This document shows positions 58,561 to 64,000 of a stretch of 64,000 nucleotides of DNA, in pieces (position 1 is the first letter of the stretch; each line of letters starts with the position of its first letter). Location: the NCBI GenBank assembly GCA_964036295.1, contig OZ038464.1, forward strand, positions 7,364,001 to 7,428,000, read 5' to 3'. A model generated the notes under the pieces. It made no database searches. It was not told where the DNA came from and saw only the letters and a program-made list of their open reading frames with translations. The DNA comes from Plumapathes pennacea (taxonomy: Eukaryota; Cnidaria; Anthozoa; Antipatharia; Myriopathidae). Position numbers and translations under genes: made by a program.

Positions 58561-61500
58561 ATGGAAACCCCCGAAAGGAAATTCAGTGGACCAGCATGGG
58601 CCCACTCCAGGCCTTTCAGAAACCAGAACCAAGGGCCAGGCTTCACAGTAAACAAGACTGCCGTGTCGGACCCGAGAACCAGACCACCAGTCACTCTAGA
58701 CCCCAGGAACTGGTGCGTGGTACACCGAAAGACTCACCCACTCCAGAAATGCCGTGTTTTCAGGATGAAACCACTGTCTGAAAGGAAACAGCTCCTAGTA
58801 CAACACAAGATTTGCTTCCGGTGCGTTGCAACATGCGCCCACCTCGCTAAGAACTGTACAGCTCAAATCAAATGTACAGAGTGCCAGAGCGAAGGACACG
58901 TATCGGCGCTTCACCCAGACCCAACCAGCGACACTGCACCTGGTCGAGAACACTATAACGCAGGGCAAGCCGATGTCCAGAATCACGGCGAGGAGCCACA
59001 CAACATCAGGACCAGCTGCACAGAGGTGTGCGGAGATTCCGTCTCTAGCAAGTCATGTTCCAAGATATGTCTTGCCAGTATCTACGTCAACGGCCACCCC
59101 GAGATGAAGGTCAGAGCCTATGCTGTCATCGATGATCAGAGCAACTGCTCCCTTGCCAAGCCCGAACTCTTTGAGCTGTTGGAGTTGAAAGGAGAAGCCA
59201 CCCCTTATACCCTCAAAACCTGCGCAGGGACCAGTCAGGCCCAAGGAAGACACGCGAAAGGCCTTGTAATCGAGTCGCTAGACGGCACCAAGAGACATTC
59301 CCTGCCCGTTCTGACAGAATGCGACGCAATCCCAGACGAGAGAGAGGAAATTCCAACCCCTGACGCCGCGAGACACCACGCCCATCTACAATCGATCGCT
59401 GATCAGATCCCGGAGCTCGATCCTGATGCCAAAGTTTTACTGCTTATCGGAAGAGATGCCCCCCAGCTCCTAAAAGTGCATGAGTCGCGAAACGGACCAA
59501 GGAAAGCACCTTGGGCTCAAAGACTTGACCTTGGATGGGTGGTCTTGGGAAATGTATGTCTAAACGGCGCACACAAGCCGCCGGTAGCCCATGCCTACAG
59601 GACACAGATCCTCTACAACGGCAGACCCTCACTCTTGCAACCCTGCCCAAACCGCTTCCACATCAAGCACGAAGTCGGGTCAGAAGTCGCAGCCAACCAA
59701 CTGACGAGTGCGAAACACAGGTCACTTCTTGCTGGAAAGTTTGAAGACGGCCTAGGCACGAAAGTCTTCCACTGCACTAAAGACGACAACAGATTGGGCC
59801 TTTCCATAGAGGACAGACGGTTCCTCAACATCATGGACAAAGGCGTGAACCAGAGTGAAGAAGGCAACTGGGTAGCACCCCTCCCATTTCGCCTAGCGAT
59901 CAACCACGTTCCCAACAACCGACAGGAAGCACTGAAACGGTTTAAGTCAACACAAAGAAGTCTGGACAGGAAGCCGCTGATGAAAGAACATTACCTTGCA
60001 TTCATGCAGAACCTCTTCGACCGTGGTCATGCCGAGCCAGTACCTCCAGCAAACCCTGAAGACACCGGTGCATGCTGGTACTTGCCTCACTTCGGGGTAT
60101 ATCATCCCCAGAAGCCGGGAAAGATCAGGGTGGTGTTTGACTCCGCAGCTGAAACCAATGGAGTCTCCCTGAACAAATTGTTGCTACCCGGCCCACACCT
60201 CACCAACAGCCTGTTGGGCGTACTGTTACGCTTCCGCCAGAATCCTGTGGCATTTATGGCCGATGTCGAGCAGATGTTTCACTCCTTCGTCGTCCAGGAG
60301 AGCCACAGAGATTTCCTGCGATTTTTCTGGTACAAGGACAACAACCCAAGCGGAGAGCTGACCGAATACAGAATGAAAGTCCACGTCTTTGGGAATACAT
60401 CATCCCCCGCAGTGGCCTCCTTCTGCCTCAAAAGAACAGCTGAAATTGGGGAAGCAAAGTTTGGCTCAGATGCCAGGAACTTCGTAGAGAGGAATTTTTA
60501 CGTCGACGATGGACTGAAATCTGTTGCCAAACCTACCGAAGCCATCGACTTGCTACGTCGAACCCAAGGCATGCTAGCGACCGCTAATCTACGCCTTCAC
60601 AAGATCGCGTCTAACCACATTGATGTGACACAAGCCTTCCCTAGCAAAGATCAAGCGTCCGATCTACGCGATTTGGACCTGTCAAGGGACATTGCCCCAA
60701 TACAGAGATCTCTCGGTGTGTTCTGGGACATCGGAACTGATACATTCACCTTCAGAGTGGCTATCGAGAACAAACCGTTCACGAGACGAGGAGTCTTGTC
60801 CGTCATCAATGGGCTGTACGACCCCCTCGGAATCGCAGCTCCAGTCATCATCAAGGGCAAGTTTCTCCTGAAAGCCATGACATCCCATTCTTGCACCCTG
60901 GAACCAGGTGACTGGGACAGGCCTCTTCCCGACTGCCACAAGCCGGCTTGGGAGAACTGGTGTAGAACCCTCCTGGCCCTCAGGGAGGTCAAGGTTCCCC
61001 GCTCCTACGTCACCTTGCCCATCGAAGAGGCGAATCGTCGAGAAATCCACACCTTCTGCGATGCGTCTAACGAGGCCATCGGAGCAGTTTCCTACTTGAA
61101 AACGGTCCACCCCGATGGACAAGTGGAGGTCTCCTTCCTCCTTGGAAAGGCGAAGCTTGCACCGTCACGCGCTACAACTATTCCTCGCCTGGAACTGTGT
61201 GCAGCCGTACTCGGAGTTGAGCTGACCGCTCTGGTAATGGAAGAGCTGGACGTAGAGCTGGAAACAGCGACCTATTACTCAGACAGCAAAGTGGTACTTG
61301 GCTACATTACCAACGAGAGCCGTCGGTTTTACACCTATGTCAGCAATCGAGTGGAGCAAATTCGGAAGTCCTCTTCCCCATCACAGTGGCACTACGTTCC
61401 CACCCACCTCAACCCTGCTGACCTCGCCACACGTTCAGTCCACGCGCAAAAGCTAGATAGTAGCCCATGGCTGAGTGGACCGCAGTTCCTTCATGTCGCA

Positions 61501-62337
61501 CACCCAGCCACCGACACACAAATGGGCAGCCTAGCAGCAGAAACCGCAAACGACGACCCCGAAGTCCGTCCAGAGGTGAAAGTACAGACCTTCATGACCA
61601 ACAAACAGACCAGCCAATCCCTTGGTTCAGAGCGTTTCTCCAGATTTTCCCGATGGACTACTCTCATCAGGGCACTTGCGAAGCTGACCCGGATAGTGCG
61701 ATCTTTCTCCCAGCGGACTCGGGCACAGCGAAATCCACCTACACAACAGAGCACATCCCTCGATGTCAAGCTCCTTACCCAAGCTAAGACCACTGTCCTC
61801 AAGACCGTCCAGTACGAATCCTTCGCCACAGACATCGCTCACCTCTCAAATGGCGAAAGGCTACCCAAGACGAGTGCCCTCATCAAACTAAGCCCGACCA
61901 TCGATTCAGATGGACTTCTGCGTCTTGGCGGACGATTGGAGCAGGCCAACCTTGACTATGAAGAGCGTCACCCTTTCATCCTCCCAGGATCAAATCACGT
62001 GTCCACCCTAATCGTGCAGCATTTCCACGCTAAAGTCCAACACCAGGGTCGGCATTTCACCCTTGGCTTAATCAGGAGCAGTGGTTTCTGGATCATAGGA
62101 GGGAAACGACTTGTCAACAAAGTAATCGACAAATGTATTAAGTGTAAAAGGCTAAGAGGGCGCCAACAACAGCAGAAAATGGCGGACCTACCCACCGATC
62201 GGCTTACCCCAGCCCCTCCCTTCAGCTTCATGGGACTTGACGTTTTTGGGCCTTGGACAGTATCCGCCCGCCGTACCAGAGGAGGACACGCCAACAGCAA
62301 ACGCTGGGCCGTGCTTTTCACCTGTCTCACAATCTGA
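58561..62337 (+). CDS. BEL/Pao Pol: zinc knuckles, protease, RT, RNase H and first half of integrase
   Basis: 1,258 codons from the first ATG; the frame is open upstream to about 58489. Cys-rich knuckles: CFRCVATCAHLAKNC and CTECQSEGHVSALH (about residues 90-120). Protease: YAVIDDQSNCSLAKPELF (near 190), unusual in having DDQS where DSG is expected. RT: GKIRVVFDSAAETNGVSLNK, FMADVEQMFHSFVVQ, HVFGNTSSPAVASF, catalytic FYVDDGLKSV (near 645). RNase H: HTFCDASNEAIGAVSYL, ATYYSDSKVVLGYI. Integrase: HHCC zinc domain (VQHQGRHFTLGLIRSSGFWI, CIKCKRLRG) and first catalytic Asp in FMGLDVFGPW. Stops at TGA 62335-62337, probably a CGA-to-TGA change. Confidence 0.93.
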   Translation: METPERKFSGPAWAHSRPFRNQNQGPGFTVNKTAVSDPRTRPPVTLDPRNWCVVHRKTHPLQKCRVFRMKPLSERKQLLVQHKICFRCVATCAHLAKNCTAQIKCTECQSEGHVSALHPDPTSDTAPGREHYNAGQADVQNHGEEPHNIRTSCTEVCGDSVSSKSCSKICLASIYVNGHPEMKVRAYAVIDDQSNCSLAKPELFELLELKGEATPYTLKTCAGTSQAQGRHAKGLVIESLDGTKRHSLPVLTECDAIPDEREEIPTPDAARHHAHLQSIADQIPELDPDAKVLLLIGRDAPQLLKVHESRNGPRKAPWAQRLDLGWVVLGNVCLNGAHKPPVAHAYRTQILYNGRPSLLQPCPNRFHIKHEVGSEVAANQLTSAKHRSLLAGKFEDGLGTKVFHCTKDDNRLGLSIEDRRFLNIMDKGVNQSEEGNWVAPLPFRLAINHVPNNRQEALKRFKSTQRSLDRKPLMKEHYLAFMQNLFDRGHAEPVPPANPEDTGACWYLPHFGVYHPQKPGKIRVVFDSAAETNGVSLNKLLLPGPHLTNSLLGVLLRFRQNPVAFMADVEQMFHSFVVQESHRDFLRFFWYKDNNPSGELTEYRMKVHVFGNTSSPAVASFCLKRTAEIGEAKFGSDARNFVERNFYVDDGLKSVAKPTEAIDLLRRTQGMLATANLRLHKIASNHIDVTQAFPSKDQASDLRDLDLSRDIAPIQRSLGVFWDIGTDTFTFRVAIENKPFTRRGVLSVINGLYDPLGIAAPVIIKGKFLLKAMTSHSCTLEPGDWDRPLPDCHKPAWENWCRTLLALREVKVPRSYVTLPIEEANRREIHTFCDASNEAIGAVSYLKTVHPDGQVEVSFLLGKAKLAPSRATTIPRLELCAAVLGVELTALVMEELDVELETATYYSDSKVVLGYITNESRRFYTYVSNRVEQIRKSSSPSQWHYVPTHLNPADLATRSVHAQKLDSSPWLSGPQFLHVAHPATDTQMGSLAAETANDDPEVRPEVKVQTFMTNKQTSQSLGSERFSRFSRWTTLIRALAKLTRIVRSFSQRTRAQRNPPTQQSTSLDVKLLTQAKTTVLKTVQYESFATDIAHLSNGERLPKTSALIKLSPTIDSDGLLRLGGRLEQANLDYEERHPFILPGSNHVSTLIVQHFHAKVQHQGRHFTLGLIRSSGFWIIGGKRLVNKVIDKCIKCKRLRGRQQQQKMADLPTDRLTPAPPFSFMGLDVFGPWTVSARRTRGGHANSKRWAVLFTCLTI

Positions 62338-62352
62338 GCCATTCACATTGAA

Positions 62353-63180
62353 GTGATCGAAAGTATGGATACTTCGAGCTTCATAAATGCCCTACGCAGG
62401 TTCCTCGCTCTCCGGGGACCCGTCATCCACCTTCGCTGTGACTGTGGCTCCAACTTCGTAGGCGCACGCAACGAGCTAGCCACATCCATGAAGCAACTGG
62501 ATGCCGATGCCATACAAGCATGCCTGTCAGCACAGAATTGCAATTGGATCTTCAATCCACCCCACGCCTCTCATGCCGGAGGAATCTGGGAACGCATGAT
62601 CGGAGTGACCAGGAGGATTCTGGACTCCATGTTTGCTGACCTGCGGCCTGACCACTTCACCCACGAGGTACTCACCACGCTCATGGCAGAAGTCGCAGCT
62701 ATCGTGAATGCAAGACCTCTCACACCAGTGCCCACCGATCCCACCATGCCAGAAATCCTGACCCCCGCTACCTTGCTGACTCAGAAACCCCAAAGCCTAC
62801 AAACTCCCCCTGGACGATTCGACGCTGTAGACCTGTTCAGCAAACAGTGGCGACAGGTTCAGCACCTAGCAACCATCTTCTGGTCCCGATGGAGAAAAGA
62901 GTATCTGCCAATGCTCCAGCCAAGGCGAAAATGGCAGCACGAAACCCAGAACCTAAAGGAAGGCGATCTGGTGCTCCTTCGCAACAAAGATCTGGCACGA
63001 AACGACTGGCCCCTTGCCCGTATAACTAAAGCCCTACCCAGTGCCGACGGCAAGGTACGCAAGGCGGAGTTGGTCACCACGAAACAAGGCTCCCGCCGAC
63101 ATTACACAAGACCAGTAACTGAGCTGATCCTGCTACGGACCGAAGAGGAGTTCCAGAAGCTGAAGACTCCAGCCGGCTGA
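62353..63180 (+). CDS. BEL/Pao integrase C-terminal half
   Basis: Same frame as the pol ORF, downstream of the TGA. Contains the second catalytic Asp (HLRCDCGSNFVGARNEL) and the Glu (SHAGGIWERMIGVTRRIL) of the DDE triad, then the conserved BEL C-terminal domain (WRKEYLPMLQPRRKWQ, LKEGDLVLLRNKDLARNDWP, LARITKALPSADGKVRKAEL). It ends at TGA 63178-63180, 94 bp before the 3' LTR. All catalytic residues are present; only the stop separates it from the rest. Confidence 0.93.
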   Translation: MIESMDTSSFINALRRFLALRGPVIHLRCDCGSNFVGARNELATSMKQLDADAIQACLSAQNCNWIFNPPHASHAGGIWERMIGVTRRILDSMFADLRPDHFTHEVLTTLMAEVAAIVNARPLTPVPTDPTMPEILTPATLLTQKPQSLQTPPGRFDAVDLFSKQWRQVQHLATIFWSRWRKEYLPMLQPRRKWQHETQNLKEGDLVLLRNKDLARNDWPLARITKALPSADGKVRKAELVTTKQGSRRHYTRPVTELILLRTEEEFQKLKTPAG

Positions 63181-63274
63181 CCACGCAAAGACATTGAACC
63201 GAACATTTCAATTCAATTGTTATTAGCTCGTTGATATTTTATTAGTGGCATTTGTTCCAATGCCAGGCGAGGAG

Positions 63275-63525
63275 TGTGCTGTCTCACTCAGGCCATGTCA
63301 TTCCCTGTTTACTTTCGCGCCCTTTGCATTCGCTCTCATTTCCTATTGGTTTAGGTTTCAGTGACTATTATGGGATAGGGTTTTGTTTTGATGGCTTGCT
63401 GACCGCGTGAAGCTTATTCTTTTTACCACGAACGTTTATTTCTATTAAACTTGGTTTAAACTGCTGTGTGAAGGACCTTTCGGTACGCTTCTTCGAAGAC
63501 CCACAAGGCCCGAAGGACCAGAACA
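63275..63525 (+). repeat. BEL 3' LTR
   Basis: Differs from the 5' LTR by C/T near position 21 and one extra T in GGTTTAAAC. Followed by the target duplication TTCCA. Confidence 0.95.
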
Positions 63526-63573
63526 TTCCATGCTACCCGCTTTGTTCTTGCGCTCGATGAAAACTTTGCAAGT

Positions 63574-63851
63574 GGAGCCGTTTTCGCATGACTGTCGAAG
63601 GTAAACTTGTGATTGCTTTGATTTTCCTTTGATTTTCTTCACTGATTGGCTCTGTGATTGCTTTGGTTTTGGTTTTCAACAGTCATCCGAAAAGCTCCCT
63701 ATCGCACTGCTAATTGGTTTGTAAAACCAATCGCAATTACTTGGATTTGGTTTTGTTACTTCTAATTTGTCGGACATGTTTTTGCTCGCCTCATTGATTG
63801 GCTCTGTGATTGCTTTGGTTTTGGTTTTACAGTCATCCGAAAAGCGCTCTA
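63574..63851. mobile_element. MITE family W, copy 3
   Basis: The ends GGAGCCGTTTTCGCATGACT and CAGTCATCCGAAAAGCGCTC face each other across 278 bp. GATTGCTTTGGTTTTGGTTT occurs twice inside, as does GATTGGCTCTGTGATTGC. The rest of the window (63852-64000) shows no feature. Confidence 0.75.
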
Positions 63852-64000
63852 GTCGCCGACGTACATGTATCACAATTTAAACAGTTGATCGCACCAACTA
63901 TCTAATATGATCTCATTGTACAGCCTTTCGAAGTGTCTCGCCAGATTCACTCGATTAAGTGAGATGTCATTCCCTAAGAAAATGTATAGACCCACGAATG

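Larger units (their letters stand above)
56641..63525 (+). mobile_element. BEL/Pao LTR retrotransposon, nearly full length and young
   Basis: Two LTRs (56641-56890 and 63275-63525) differ by one substitution and one indel. The exact 5 bp target duplication TTCCA flanks the element (56636-56640 and 63526-63530). It carries gag, protease, RT, RNase H, integrase and a C-terminal domain in BEL order. It lies antisense to WDR76, upstream of the exons seen. A purine run (GGCGAGGAG) directly precedes the 3' LTR as polypurine tract. Two lesions, a frame change between gag and pol and an in-frame TGA in integrase, suggest recent inactivation. Confidence 0.96.

Overview
This window comes from a nuclear animal genome. 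The evidence is GT-AG-spliced genes, a dense mix of LINE, BEL/Pao, Gypsy, Harbinger, Helitron and THAP-type transposon remnants, many MITE-like elements, and long (TA)n and (ATT)n microsatellites. The retroelement repertoire (LINEs carrying a PHD-like finger and 2A-like motifs, and a BEL element whose protease reads DDQS) together with the host proteins suggests a cnidarian, most likely a stony coral. The species cannot be named from sequence alone.

Two host genes are well supported, both on the minus strand and both incomplete. The left end (1-9328) carries the N-terminal part of an ABCC4/MRP4-like ABC transporter: four exons including the first transmembrane domain and a complete NBD1, continuing past base 1. 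The right part (44699-56017) carries the last eight recognisable exons of WDR76, a WD40 protein of the DDB2/WDR76 family. Its upstream exons are not in the window, and a young BEL/Pao element (56641-63525) sits on that side. A possible small secreted-protein ORF (5449-5715) lies inside an ABCC4 intron.

The 35 kb between them is almost entirely mobile DNA. 11.9-14.4 kb and 15.3-19.3 kb hold two broken LINEs. 19.8-29.5 kb holds two large inverted repeat pairs (A, 2.7 kb arms; B, 1.1 kb arms) arranged in an unexpected order. 30.6-33.9 kb holds three neighbouring terminal-inverted-repeat elements. 34.3-38.2 kb holds the two components of a PIF/Harbinger transposon, interrupted by another repeat and by a Gypsy element (38.2-40.7 kb). 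40.7-43.5 kb holds a THAP-domain remnant and a Helitron fragment. Inside WDR76 introns there is a third LINE (minus strand, 50.9-54.2 kb), a second Helitron-type fragment and several MITEs.

The most interesting theme is 2A-like ribosome-skipping motifs. Three distinct LINE-type families here carry one: GDVHKNPGP at 15643, GNVEQNPGP at 54016 on the minus strand, and DIEKNSGP in both A arms. Each lies downstream of a hydrophobic, signal-peptide-like leader. Other points of interest are the A/B architecture, a 0.9 kb element with 29 bp terminal inverted repeats, an exact 8 bp target duplication and minisatellite-like subterminal regions, and a MITE family with three copies in and beside WDR76.
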